Source: an uncultured Bacteroidales bacterium (GTDB lineage: Bacteria > Bacteroidota > Bacteroidia > Bacteroidales > Marinilabiliaceae). From it: 11,554 nt of DNA. The notes beneath the pieces were generated by a model. That model saw only the letters and a list, made by a program, of their open reading frames with translations. It did not search any database and was not told where the DNA came from. Made by a program: the position numbers and the translations under genes. The stretch spans positions 1 through 11,554 of the forward strand of contig CALAVC010000209.1 of the NCBI GenBank assembly GCA_937892095.1, given 5' to 3'. Positions 1 to 6,761 of this stretch are shown here, piece after piece (the first letter of the stretch is position 1; each line of letters starts with the position of its first letter).

Positions 1-42
1 ATTCAAGTGTGACTGGAGTTCAGACGTGTGCTCTTCCGATCT
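1..42. other. Illumina TruSeq adapter/index primer contamination
   Basis: Positions 9-42 match, from memory, the 34-nt Illumina read-2 adapter that ends in GCTCTTCCGATCT. Positions 1-8 read AT followed by TCAAGT, which fits the end of the P7 stem plus TruSeq index 8 (ACTTGA, reverse complemented). This is synthetic library sequence left at the contig end, not genomic DNA. It is read through by the rplF frame, where it encodes IGRAHV followed by TGA, a peptide familiar as an adapter translation. Genomic sequence cannot begin before position 43. Confidence 0.97.
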
Positions 43-568
43 GCAAAGGTATTTGTTCAACAACGAACTTAATACCTTTGCCTTTGTAAGGTTCGGGCAT
101 ACGGTAAGAACGTATTTTGGCACAAACCTGACCAAGAAGTTGCTTGTCGGCTGACTCGAGAGTTATCATAGGGTTGCTCTTACGGTCCATAACAGCTTCT
201 ACCTTTATTTCGGGGGGGAGCTGAATAAAAATGGCGTGAGAGTAGCCAAGAGAGAGCTCGAGAATGTTATTTTGTGCGGTGGCACGATAACCTACACCTA
301 CAAGTTCGAGTTGTTGTTTGTAGCCAACAGATACACCATGAACCATGTTGTTGACGAGCGCACGATAGAGACCATGTAGGGAGCGTTGCTCCTTTTCATC
401 GTTTGCACGTTCGAAGACTATTTGGTTGTCTTCTATTTTGACTGCTATGGATTCAGCTACTTTTTGAGACATTTCGCCCTTGGGACCTTTGACGGTTACG
501 ACACCATCCTTGTAATCTACCTTAACTCCGGCGGGAATGGCGATGGGCAATTTACCAATTCGTGACAT
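20..568 (-). CDS. rplF: 50S ribosomal protein L6, artificial 3' end
   Basis: L6 sits near the factor-binding site of the 50S subunit and contacts 23S rRNA by the sarcin-ricin loop. The frame starts MSRIGKLPIAIPAGV and keeps the two-repeat L6 fold, ending in the conserved MPEPYKGKGIKFV (about residues 157-169). The family normally continues with an ending like GEEIRRKAGKS. Here it reads VEQIPLQ and then IGRAHV. The last six residues and the TGA stop (20-22) are adapter, and the PLQ before them probably comes from the fold-back repeat. Genuine sequence therefore runs to about residue 169-173, and the real gene is truncated by the contig end. It lies 18 bp after rpsH and has an AAGGAGG Shine-Dalgarno 8 nt before the ATG. 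The product assignment is secure; the C-terminus and stop are not biological. Confidence 0.93.
   Translation of the reverse strand: MSRIGKLPIAIPAGVKVDYKDGVVTVKGPKGEMSQKVAESIAVKIEDNQIVFERANDEKEQRSLHGLYRALVNNMVHGVSVGYKQQLELVGVGYRATAQNNILELSLGYSHAIFIQLPPEIKVEAVMDRKSNPMITLESADKQLLGQVCAKIRSYRMPEPYKGKGIKFVVEQIPLQIGRAHV
43..81. repeat. Inverted repeat next to the adapter, probable fold-back chimera
   Basis: GCAAAGGTATT at 43-53 is the exact reverse complement of AATACCTTTGC at 71-81, and the flanking inner bases (TGTTC and GAAC) continue the symmetry imperfectly. It directly abuts the adapter and replaces the expected L6 C-terminal coding sequence. I infer a snap-back library molecule in which a 3' end primed on itself before adapter ligation. 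A natural hairpin is less likely because the encoded tail departs from the L6 family here. Confidence 0.7.
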
Positions 569-576
569 TTTGTTTT

Positions 577-583
577 CCTCCTT
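577..583 (-). promoter_or_regulatory. Canonical Shine-Dalgarno of rplF
   Basis: On the minus strand AAGGAGG lies 8 nt before the rplF ATG (566-568). Most other starts in the Bacteroidota part lack such a motif, as is usual for that phylum, so this strong site stands out. It supports the chosen rplF start. Confidence 0.7.
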
Positions 584-586
584 GTA

Positions 587-985
587 TTAGTAGATGTAAC
601 ATAGGACTTCACCACCGACCTTTTGTACACGGGCTTCTTTGTCTGTCATGACACCCTTAGATGTGGAGACCACTGCGATGCCGAGTCCATTGAGGACTCG
701 GGGCATATCGCGGTAACCGACATAGGAACGTAGACCAGGTGTAGAGACTCTCTTGAGAGCCTTGATGGCAGAAACCTTGCTCTGAGGATCGTACTTCAGG
801 GCAATCTTGATGAGACCTTGTTTGTCATCATCGATGAATTTGTAGTTAAGGATATAACCTTTCTCAAAGAGAATCTTGGTTATGCCTTTCTTCAAATTAG
901 AAGCAGGAATCTCGACGACTCTGTGCTTAGCCATGATGGCATTCCTTATACGTGTAAGGAAGTCCGCTATCGGATCTGATACCAT
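587..985 (-). CDS. rpsH: 30S ribosomal protein S8
   Basis: S8 is a primary 16S rRNA-binding protein that organises the central domain of the 30S subunit. In Escherichia coli it also represses the spc operon by binding its mRNA. The 132-residue product begins MVSDPIADFLTRIRNA, typical of the S8 N-terminal domain. It ends with the conserved rRNA-binding block STSKGVMTDKEAR (about 108-120) and GGEVLCYIY. Length is normal for the family. It follows rpsN after a 67-bp gap, the longest in the spc section, which contains a 14-bp palindrome. There is no Shine-Dalgarno before the ATG; the upstream region is AT-rich, as expected for Bacteroidota. Nothing in the coding sequence is unusual. Confidence 0.97.
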   Translation of the reverse strand: MVSDPIADFLTRIRNAIMAKHRVVEIPASNLKKGITKILFEKGYILNYKFIDDDKQGLIKIALKYDPQSKVSAIKALKRVSTPGLRSYVGYRDMPRVLNGLGIAVVSTSKGVMTDKEARVQKVGGEVLCYIY

Positions 986-1009
986 AAAAATTTGTAAAGT
1001 TTAAATTAA

Positions 1010-1023
1010 TCCTGTATACAGGA
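1010..1023. repeat. 14-bp perfect palindrome in the rpsH-rpsN gap
   Basis: TCCTGTATACAGGA is its own reverse complement. As RNA it could form a 5-bp stem closed by a UAUA tetraloop. It sits about 25-40 nt before the rpsH start in an otherwise AT-rich spacer. No T-tract follows, so it is not an obvious terminator. It could be a small RNA-processing or protein-binding hairpin, or chance. Confidence 0.5.
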
Positions 1024-1052
1024 CAATATTTAACACTTAGATGAATTAAATT

Positions 1053-1322
1053 CTACCAACTTGCTTTTTTTACACCCGGGATGAGTCCTTGTGCGGCAAG
1101 GTTGCGGAATTCGATACGAGAGATACCGAATTGTCTCATATAGCCTTTGGGGCGACCAGAGATTTTACAACGATTGTGCAGTCGGATGGGGCAAGAGTTT
1201 TTGGGGAGCTCTTGAAGAGCTTCGTAGTTGCCTTCGGCTTTGAGTTGAGCACGTTTTGCAGCGTAGCGTTCGATGAGTTTTGCACGCTTACGCTCGCGGG
1301 CTTTCATTGATTCTTTTGCCAT
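1053..1322 (-). CDS. rpsN: 30S ribosomal protein S14, zinc-independent form
   Basis: S14 is a late-assembling protein of the 30S head, close to S3, S10 and S19. The 89-residue product starts MAKESMKARERKRAKL and ends with the conserved GRPKGYMRQFGISRIEFRNL and GLIPGVKKASW. The length and the absence of a four-cysteine zinc ribbon place it in the long zinc-independent class. Only two cysteines are present, in NSCPIRLHNRC. It lies 8 bp after rplE and 67 bp before rpsH, in the normal spc order L5-S14-S8. A 73-residue reading frame on the opposite strand is an antisense shadow. Confidence 0.97.
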   Translation of the reverse strand: MAKESMKARERKRAKLIERYAAKRAQLKAEGNYEALQELPKNSCPIRLHNRCKISGRPKGYMRQFGISRIEFRNLAAQGLIPGVKKASW

Positions 1323-1330
1323 TGCTTTGT

Positions 1331-1885
1331 TTACTTGTTCTTCTGCTTGAAAGGTACGCCAAAAGCTTTGAGGAGAGAGAAGGCTTCGGTGTCGGAAGCA
1401 GCAGAGGTTACAAAGGTAATATTCATACCCTGAATTTTGCTCACGGCATCGATATTAATTTCTGGGAAAATGATTTGTTCCGTAATACCGAGCGTGTAGT
1501 TGCCACGTCCATCCATTTTGCCTTCGATACCGTTGAAGTCGCGGATACGAGGTAGAGATATTTTGATGAGACGTTCGAGGAACTCATACATCTTGTCGCG
1601 ACGGAGGGTTACCTTAACACCGATTGGTGTATTTTTACGGAGTTTGAAGCCTGCGATATCTTTGCGAGAAAGAGTAGCAACTGGCTTCTGACCAGAGATG
1701 AGAGCCATCTCTTTGAGCGCGATTTCGATGATTTTCTTGTCTTGGGTAGCATCACCGAGTCCCTGATTGAGAACGATTTTCTGAATTTTGGGACATTGCA
1801 TTACGGTGGTGTAGTTGAATTCTTTCATGAGCTGAGGCACAACCTCATCATGATAGAATTTTTTCAAGGATGGTTGGTAAGCCAT
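1331..1885 (-). CDS. rplE: 50S ribosomal protein L5
   Basis: L5 binds 5S rRNA in the 50S central protuberance and contacts the P-site tRNA. The 184-residue product starts MAYQPSLKKFYHDEVV. It carries the L5 core KIQKIVLNQGLGDA (about residues 33-46), SGQKPVATLSRKDIAGFKLR, and the C-terminal block DGRGNYTLGITEQIIFPEI. Length is typical. Its ATG overlaps the rplX stop by one base (TAATG at 1883-1887), which favours termination-reinitiation coupling. A GGGGAGG purine run lies within the end of rplX, about 11 nt upstream. The neighbours are rplX and rpsN in standard spc order. Confidence 0.98.
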   Translation of the reverse strand: MAYQPSLKKFYHDEVVPQLMKEFNYTTVMQCPKIQKIVLNQGLGDATQDKKIIEIALKEMALISGQKPVATLSRKDIAGFKLRKNTPIGVKVTLRRDKMYEFLERLIKISLPRIRDFNGIEGKMDGRGNYTLGITEQIIFPEINIDAVSKIQGMNITFVTSAASDTEAFSLLKAFGVPFKQKNK

Positions 1886-2205
1886 TACTTTATTTCCTCC
1901 CCAGATTTTTTAGAGTATCTTACAAGTTTACCGTTTTCGTCTTTACGACGACCGATACGAGTAGCAGCTCCTGTTTTAGGGTCTTTCACGCTAAGGTTGG
2001 AGATGTGAATGGGAGCTTCTTTTTTGACGATGCCACCCTGAGGGTTGGCAGCGGAGGGCTTAGTAGCCTTGCTGACGATGTTGACACCTTCAACTACAGC
2101 TCTTTGCTTTTCAGGGTCGACGGAGAGGACTTTACCTTCCTTTCCTTTGTCTTCACCTGCGTTGACGATGACTATGTCGCCTTTTTTGATGTGCAGTTTT
2201 GCCAT
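1885..2205 (-). CDS. rplX: 50S ribosomal protein L24
   Basis: L24 is an assembly-initiator protein that binds the 5' domain of 23S rRNA near the exit of the peptide tunnel. The 106-residue product begins MAKLHIKKGDIVIVNAGEDKGKEGKV, an N-terminal KOW motif (about residues 4-37). It continues through GVNIVSKATKPSAANPQGGI and ends KLVRYSKKSGEEIK. Length matches the bacterial family. The stop codon shares its last base with the rplE start. The gap from rplN is 12 bp, and no Shine-Dalgarno is visible before this ATG. Confidence 0.97.
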   Translation of the reverse strand: MAKLHIKKGDIVIVNAGEDKGKEGKVLSVDPEKQRAVVEGVNIVSKATKPSAANPQGGIVKKEAPIHISNLSVKDPKTGAATRIGRRKDENGKLVRYSKKSGEEIK

Positions 2206-2217
2206 TGTCGTTAAATG

Positions 2218-2583
2218 TTAGATTACCTCCGGAGCGAGCGAAATTATCTTCATATTGACATCGCGAAGTTCGCGAGCGACAGGGCCGAAGATACGTGTAC
2301 CTCTCATTTCTTCGGCGTTGTTGAGGAGGACACAAGCATTATCGTCGAAGCGGATGTAGGAGCCGTCTTGTCGACGGATTTCTTTTTTAGTACGGACGAT
2401 TACAGCTTTGCTGACAGTACCTTTCTTGATGTCGCTGGAAGGTATGGCGTCCTTAACTGTGACTACGATTTTGTCGCCAATGGTGGCGTAGCGCTTGAAA
2501 GAACCTCCGAGCACATGTATGCAGAGGACTTCTTTTGCGCCACTGTTGTCGGCAACAGTAAGTCTTGATTCGGTTTGTATCAT
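2218..2583 (-). CDS. rplN: 50S ribosomal protein L14
   Basis: L14 lies at the 50S interface, contacting 16S rRNA helix 14, and is a docking site for the silencing factor RsfS. The 121-residue product starts MIQTESRLTVADNSGAKE, the L14 signature N-terminus. It contains GTVSKAVIVRTKKEIRR, DDNACVLLNN and GTRIFGPVARELR, and ends in SLAPEV(I). Length is that of the family. Only 3 bp separate it from rpsQ, so the S10 and spc parts of the cluster are fused with no visible break. Confidence 0.98.
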   Translation of the reverse strand: MIQTESRLTVADNSGAKEVLCIHVLGGSFKRYATIGDKIVVTVKDAIPSSDIKKGTVSKAVIVRTKKEIRRQDGSYIRFDDNACVLLNNAEEMRGTRIFGPVARELRDVNMKIISLAPEVI

Positions 2584-2586
2584 TGT

Positions 2587-2844
2587 TTACTTAGCCTTTT
2601 CAACTATTTCAACTAATCTCCAACGCTTAGTTTTGCTGAGTGGACGAGTTTCCATGATGTGGACGGTGTCACCGATATGGGCTTCATTGTTTTCGTCGTG
2701 TACGTGGAATTTCTTCGTCTTCTTCACGAACTTGCCGTAGAGGGGGTGTTTTTCGCGGTCCATGATAGCAACGACGATGGATTTTTCCATCTTGTCGCTA
2801 ACGACCACACCGAAGCGTTCTTTTCTACGATTTCTTTCTTCCAT
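2587..2844 (-). CDS. rpsQ: 30S ribosomal protein S17
   Basis: S17 is a primary-binding OB-fold protein of the 30S body. The 85-residue product contains the S17 core: RKERFGVVVSDKMEKSIVV, then HPLYGKFVKKTKKFHVHDE, GDTVHIMETRPLSKTKRWRL and a lysine-rich end. Length is typical. It sits 8 bp after rpmC and 3 bp before rplN, the standard L29-S17-L14 order. Confidence 0.97.
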   Translation of the reverse strand: MEERNRRKERFGVVVSDKMEKSIVVAIMDREKHPLYGKFVKKTKKFHVHDENNEAHIGDTVHIMETRPLSKTKRWRLVEIVEKAK

Positions 2845-2852
2845 CGCGGGAA

Positions 2853-3050
2853 TTATTTTTCGTTGTTTTTCTTCTCTGTGAGGATTGTCAGGTACTGAGC
2901 TATTTCCTTACGAGTCTTGCGAATCTTCATAGGGTTTTCGAGCGGAGATATGGCATGCGCGAGCTGCATTTTTTGGAGTTCAGCTTTTGCATTAGCGACT
3001 TTATCTTCGAGCTCTGCTACTGAAAGACCTCTTATTTCTGATGCTTTCAT
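2853..3050 (-). CDS. rpmC: 50S ribosomal protein L29
   Basis: L29 is a small helical protein near the peptide-tunnel exit beside L23, where trigger factor and SRP dock. The 65-residue product starts MKASEIRGLSVAELEDKV and shows the paired-helix pattern with the family motif NPMKIRKTRKEIAQYLTIL (about 39-57). It ends in a short charged tail. Only 2 bp separate the rplP stop from this ATG, implying tight translational coupling. Confidence 0.97.
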   Translation of the reverse strand: MKASEIRGLSVAELEDKVANAKAELQKMQLAHAISPLENPMKIRKTRKEIAQYLTILTEKKNNEK

Positions 3051-3052
3051 TT

Positions 3053-3490
3053 TTAAGCGTTTGCAGATTCAACATAGTCCCTACGGACAACAAACTTTGT
3101 CTTGATTGGGAGTTTTTGAGCGGCAAGACGAAGAGCTTCGCGAGCTATTTCGAGGGATACGCCTTCGCACTCGATGAGCATCATACCGGGTTTGACTGCG
3201 GCAACGAAGCCAGCGGGATCACCTTTACCCTTACCCATACGGACATCGGCAGGTTTGCGAGTGATGGGTTTATCGGGGAATATACGGATCCAAATTTGAC
3301 CTTCACGTTGCATGTAGCGAGTGACGGCAATACGAGCTGCTTCTATTTGTCGAGCTGTTATCCAGAGTGTTCCGAGCGACTTAATGCCGAACGAGCCGAA
3401 AGCGAGTTCGGTGCCACGATGTGCAATGCCATCGTTATTGCGACGTCCGTCTTGCGGTCTTCTGTATTTAACTCTTTTGGGCTGTAACAT
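3053..3490 (-). CDS. rplP: 50S ribosomal protein L16
   Basis: L16 helps organise the A-site of the 50S subunit and contacts aminoacyl-tRNA. The 145-residue product begins MLQPKRVKYRRPQDGR. It carries FGSFGIKSLGTLWITARQIEAARI, WIRIFPDKPITRKPADVRMGKGKG (Arg84 aligns with the arginine hydroxylated in E. coli L16) and the C-terminal block ALRLAAQKLPIKTKFVVRRDY. The extra ESANA tail makes it a few residues longer than the shortest homologues. It lies 17 bp after rpsC. Confidence 0.98.
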   Translation of the reverse strand: MLQPKRVKYRRPQDGRRNNDGIAHRGTELAFGSFGIKSLGTLWITARQIEAARIAVTRYMQREGQIWIRIFPDKPITRKPADVRMGKGKGDPAGFVAAVKPGMMLIECEGVSLEIAREALRLAAQKLPIKTKFVVRRDYVESANA

Positions 3491-3507
3491 TTCGAGAAAG
3501 ATTAAAC

Positions 3508-4242
3508 CTATTTGTTATTACGTCCTCTGCGAGCGTTGCGAGCACCGCCACGCGAGTTATTGTCGCGGTCGAAAGACTTTGTGCCTTTTTCGACTACGGG
3601 TACGGTGAGGTCGCGTTTGCCGTAGACTTCGCCTTTGCATATCCAGACTTTAACACCGATGACACCCATTTTTGTATGAGCTTCGGCTTTGCAGAAGTCG
3701 ATGTCGGCGCGGAAAGTGTGGAGAGGAGTACGACCTTCCTTGAACATCTCCTTACGACGCATTTCTGCGCCATTGAGACGACCACTGACCTGGATTTTGA
3801 TGCCTTCAGCTTGATTGCGCATCGTGGAAGAGATGGCTTGCTTAACGGCACGGCGATAAGCTACACGACCTTCGAGCTGACGTGCGATGCTATTGGCAAC
3901 TATTGTGGCATCGAGGTCGGGACGTTTAACTTCTGATATGTTTATCTGGACTTCCTTCTTGAAGAGCTTATTGAGCTCGACTTTGAGTTGGTCAACTTCT
4001 TGTCCGTTGCGTCCGATTATGATACCGGGCTTAGCGGTAAAGATAGTGATGGTCAGAATTTTGAGGGTTCTCTCGATAACGATGCGAGAGAGGCTTGCTT
4101 TGCTAAGGCGTTCGTTGAGGTATTTGCGGATTTTTTGATCTTCAACGATTTTGTCGCCGAAGTCGTTGCCTCCGTACCAGATGGAATCCCATCCTCTGGT
4201 TATACCGAGCCTATTGCTTATAGGGTTAGTTTTTTGTCCCAT
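3508..4242 (-). CDS. rpsC: 30S ribosomal protein S3
   Basis: S3 forms part of the mRNA entry channel and helicase activity on the 30S head. The 244-residue product begins MGQKTNPISNRLGITRGWDS. It contains a type II KH domain with the GXXG loop GRNG at residues 77-80 in KPGIIIGRNGQEVDQL. The C-terminal S3 domain includes SGRLNGAEMRRKEMFKEGRTPLHTFRADIDF and GVIGVKVWICKGEVYG. The Arg/Asn/Gly-rich tail (about 223-244) is low complexity, as seen in other Bacteroidota S3 proteins. It follows rplV by 9 bp. Confidence 0.98.
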   Translation of the reverse strand: MGQKTNPISNRLGITRGWDSIWYGGNDFGDKIVEDQKIRKYLNERLSKASLSRIVIERTLKILTITIFTAKPGIIIGRNGQEVDQLKVELNKLFKKEVQINISEVKRPDLDATIVANSIARQLEGRVAYRRAVKQAISSTMRNQAEGIKIQVSGRLNGAEMRRKEMFKEGRTPLHTFRADIDFCKAEAHTKMGVIGVKVWICKGEVYGKRDLTVPVVEKGTKSFDRDNNSRGGARNARRGRNNK

Positions 4243-4251
4243 TTAGCTGAC

Positions 4252-4665
4252 TTATTTTTCCTGATTATCAGTTTGTAAGCTGTCGACGAAAATTGTTACG
4301 TGGTTGGAACGCTTACGGATGCGATGAGCGCGACCTTGTGGAGCTGGGCGGAGTCGCTTGAGTATGCGTGCGGAGTCGACAGTGATGGACTTAACGTAGA
4401 GGTTAGCGTCTTCTACGTTTTGTCCTTCGTTTTTCTGTTTCCAGTTGTCGATGGCAGAGAGGAGGAGTTTCTCGAGTCGGAAAGATGCGTCTTGTTTGGA
4501 GAAGCGCAACACACCGAGAGCATAGTTAACTTCTTTGCCACGGATTAGGTCAGCTACAAGTCTCATCTTGCGAGGAGAGGTAGGGACGTTGCGCAAAGAG
4601 GCGAAGAATTGATGTTTGCGAGCCTCTTTGAGCTGTTCCGCTTTTTCTGTTTTTCTTTTGCTCAT
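4252..4665 (-). CDS. rplV: 50S ribosomal protein L22
   Basis: L22 spans the 50S and lines the peptide exit tunnel; changes in its beta-hairpin loop are a known macrolide-resistance route. The 137-residue product has a charged N-terminal extension (about 1-20) and then the conserved LRNVPTSPRKMRLVADLIRG. The tunnel hairpin lies about residues 97-119, with KRLRPAPQGRAHRIRKRSNH, and looks wild-type with no insertion or deletion. The TAAGAAATG start sits in a short AU-rich inverted repeat (4664-4679) without a Shine-Dalgarno. The gap from rpsS is 36 bp. Confidence 0.97.
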   Translation of the reverse strand: MSKRKTEKAEQLKEARKHQFFASLRNVPTSPRKMRLVADLIRGKEVNYALGVLRFSKQDASFRLEKLLLSAIDNWKQKNEGQNVEDANLYVKSITVDSARILKRLRPAPQGRAHRIRKRSNHVTIFVDSLQTDNQEK

Positions 4666-4679
4666 TTCTTAGGAGAAAT
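4664..4679 (-). repeat. Short inverted repeat over the rplV start codon
   Basis: On the minus strand ATTTCT, CCTA, AGAAAT forms a perfect 6-bp stem with a 4-nt loop, and the AT of the rplV ATG lies in the 3' arm. With only one G-C pair it would be weak and melt easily. Any effect on initiation is speculative. Confidence 0.35.
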
Positions 4680-4701
4680 AAAATGTTAGATGCGGCGAAT
4701 A

Positions 4702-4968
4702 TTACTTACGATTGCCGCTATGTCCGCGGAAAGTGCGAGTGAGAGCGAACTCACCAAGTTTGTGGCCAACCATGTTCTCCGTGATGTAGACGGGGATGAA
4801 CTTATTGCCATTGTGCACTGCTACGGTGTGTCCTACAAAGTCTGGAGAGATCATAGAAGCTCGTGCCCATGTTTTTACGACAGATTTCTTGCCGCTTTCG
4901 TTCATGGCGAGGATCTTTTTCTCGAGTTTAAGGTTGATGTAGGGACCTTTTTTTAAGCTTCTGCTCAT
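4702..4968 (-). CDS. rpsS: 30S ribosomal protein S19
   Basis: S19 binds the 30S head with S13 and touches the A-site tRNA and the subunit bridge. The 88-residue product starts MSRSLKKGPYINLKLEKKI. It has the family motif TWARASMISPDFVGHTVAVHNGNKFIPVYITENMVGHKLGEF and ends LTRTFRGHSGNRK. Length is that of the family. It lies 21 bp after rplB and 36 bp before rplV, the standard L2-S19-L22 order. Confidence 0.98.
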   Translation of the reverse strand: MSRSLKKGPYINLKLEKKILAMNESGKKSVVKTWARASMISPDFVGHTVAVHNGNKFIPVYITENMVGHKLGEFALTRTFRGHSGNRK

Positions 4969-4989
4969 GATGAATGTTAGGTTAGACTA

Positions 4990-5814
4990 TTACTTCTTGC
5001 GCCTTTCGATGATGTACTTAGAAGACAACTTCTTGGGAGCGCGTGTCTTGTAGCCTTTGGCGAGCAAGCCCTTGCGAGAGCGTGGGTGTCCACCGGAAGC
5101 ACGTCCTTCGCCACCACCCATAGGGTGATCGACAGGGTTCATGACGACACCACGGACACGTGGACGACGACCGAGCCAGCGAGAACGACCTGCTTTGCCA
5201 GACTTTTCGAGTGCATGGTCGGAGTTGCCGACAGCACCAACAGTGGCGCGACAAGTTACGAGAACGAGACGAGTCTCACCTGAGGGCAATTTGACAACGG
5301 CATAGTTGCCATCGCGAGCAGAGAGTTGAGCAAAAGAGCCGGCACTGCGAGCGAGGATGCCACCTTGACCGGGGCGAAGCTCGATGTTGTGGATGATAGT
5401 GCCGAGAGGAATGGCGGAGAGTGGAAGAGCGTTGCCTACTTCGGGTACTGCATCGGCACCAGAGTTGATGGTTTGACCGACTTGGAGACCGTTAGGAGCG
5501 AGGATATAGCGTTTTTCACCATCTTCGTAGATGAGCAGAGCGATACGAGCGCTACGATTTGGATCGTATTGGATAGAATCGACTACTGCAGATACACCAT
5601 CTTTGTTCCTCTTGAAATCGATTACTCTGTATTTCCTCTTGTGTCCGCCGCCGATGTGGCGCATGGTCATCTTGCCGGAGTTGTTGCGACCGCCGGTTTT
5701 CTTGAGAGGACGCAGCAAAGACTTTTCTGGCGTGCTTGACGTAATCGTATCAAACGTGCCAATAACTTTGTTTCGTTGCCCGGGTGTAACGGGTTTTAAT
5801 TTCTTGACTGCCAT
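4990..5814 (-). CDS. rplB: 50S ribosomal protein L2
   Basis: L2 is an essential rRNA-binding protein next to the peptidyl-transferase centre and supports subunit association. The 274-residue product has the N-terminal OB-like domain and conserved RPLKKTGGRNNSGKMTMRHIGGGHKRKYR (about 35-63). The SH3-like domain is followed by the universal block GVVMNPVDHPMGGGEGR (222-238). His230 in NPVDHP corresponds to the functionally important His229 of E. coli L2. The following PM replaces the PH of E. coli, which I believe is common in Bacteroidota. It ends KKLSSKYIIERRKK. It lies 5 bp after rplW. Confidence 0.98.
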   Translation of the reverse strand: MAVKKLKPVTPGQRNKVIGTFDTITSSTPEKSLLRPLKKTGGRNNSGKMTMRHIGGGHKRKYRVIDFKRNKDGVSAVVDSIQYDPNRSARIALLIYEDGEKRYILAPNGLQVGQTINSGADAVPEVGNALPLSAIPLGTIIHNIELRPGQGGILARSAGSFAQLSARDGNYAVVKLPSGETRLVLVTCRATVGAVGNSDHALEKSGKAGRSRWLGRRPRVRGVVMNPVDHPMGGGEGRASGGHPRSRKGLLAKGYKTRAPKKLSSKYIIERRKK

Positions 5815-5819
5815 TTGTA

Positions 5820-6113
5820 TTAGATGTTGCTATAGAAATCAATCGTTTCTCCTTGAGCGAGAGTGACGATTGCTTTTTTGTAGGAAGAGACAGAGCCAGC
5901 GATGAGTCCGGACTTTGTGTAGCGGTTGCGCTTTTTAGCGGGGACTATCAGTGTGTTGACTTTTACGACTTTGACGTTGTAGAGTTGCTCAACTGCATTT
6001 TTTATTTGTTGCTTGTCGGCTTTTTTGTCTACCACGAAACCGTAACGATTGCTCATCTTTTCCGTTATCTGGTTCATCTTCTCAGTAACCAGAGGTTTGA
6101 TTATCACACTCAT
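5820..6113 (-). CDS. rplW: 50S ribosomal protein L23
   Basis: L23 sits at the tunnel exit and is the docking point for trigger factor and SRP. The 97-residue product begins MSVIIKPLVTEKMNQITEKM. It contains RYGFVVDKKADKQQIKNAVEQLYNVKVVKVNTLIVPAKKRN, the L23 core and RNA-binding loop, and has a C-terminal strand ending GETIDFYSNI. Length is normal. It lies 13 bp after rplD and 5 bp before rplB. Confidence 0.97.
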   Translation of the reverse strand: MSVIIKPLVTEKMNQITEKMSNRYGFVVDKKADKQQIKNAVEQLYNVKVVKVNTLIVPAKKRNRYTKSGLIAGSVSSYKKAIVTLAQGETIDFYSNI

Positions 6114-6126
6114 TTCTGTCGTTTAG

Positions 6127-6756
6127 TTAAGCGTTTTCACCCTCGATTTGCTTGAGAGCGCTTTCGAAGATGATGAGGCTCTTGGCTTTGAGGATTTCGT
6201 AGGTATTTATCTGCGAAGCAGAAATAATCTGGGTCTTTTTGAGGTTGCGAGCAGAGAGGAAGATGTTCTTGTCGACACCAGGGAGAACGAGGAGCGAACG
6301 AGTGCCTTCGGCAATCTTGAGATTGTTTTTGAAAGCTACGTAATCCTTGGTCTTAGGTGCTTCGAAAGTGAAATCTTCGACAACGATGATGCTACCTTCT
6401 TTTACCTTGTAGGAGAGAGCAGACTTGCGAGCAAGTTCTTTGAGCTTTTTGTTGAGCTTGAAAGAGTAGTTGCGAGGGCGTGGACCAAATACACGACCAC
6501 CACCTACGAAGACTGGAGAGCGGAGAGCACCAGCACGAGCGCCACCAGTACCTTTTTGCTTTTTGAGTTTGCGAGTAGAACCAGCTACTTCGCTACGTTC
6601 CTTGGCTTTGTGGGTACCTTGGCGTTGGTTGGCGAGGTATTGCTTAACGTCGAGGTAGATTGCATGATCGTTTGGTTCGATTGCAAAAATCTCGTCAGCG
6701 AGGACAACTTTACGACCGGTTTCCTTACCTTCTTTGTTGATAACGTTCAGTTCCAT
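6127..6756 (-). CDS. rplD: 50S ribosomal protein L4
   Basis: L4 binds 23S rRNA domain I and its long loop lines the peptide tunnel. In E. coli it also represses the S10 operon through the leader mRNA. The 209-residue product begins MELNVINKEGKETGRKVVL. The tunnel loop spans about residues 60-100 with KQKGTGGARAG and FVGGGRVFGPRPRNY and shows no resistance-type deletion. The globular part follows, including KSALSYKVKEGSIIVVEDF. It lies 5 bp after rplC. A 211-residue frame on the opposite strand is a codon-bias shadow. Confidence 0.98.
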   Translation of the reverse strand: MELNVINKEGKETGRKVVLADEIFAIEPNDHAIYLDVKQYLANQRQGTHKAKERSEVAGSTRKLKKQKGTGGARAGALRSPVFVGGGRVFGPRPRNYSFKLNKKLKELARKSALSYKVKEGSIIVVEDFTFEAPKTKDYVAFKNNLKIAEGTRSLLVLPGVDKNIFLSARNLKKTQIISASQINTYEILKAKSLIIFESALKQIEGENA

Positions 6757-6761
6757 TGTAG

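Noticed and set aside
20..40. A novel C-terminal extension of L6
   Set aside because: The extra residues translate sequencing adapter, so they are not biological.
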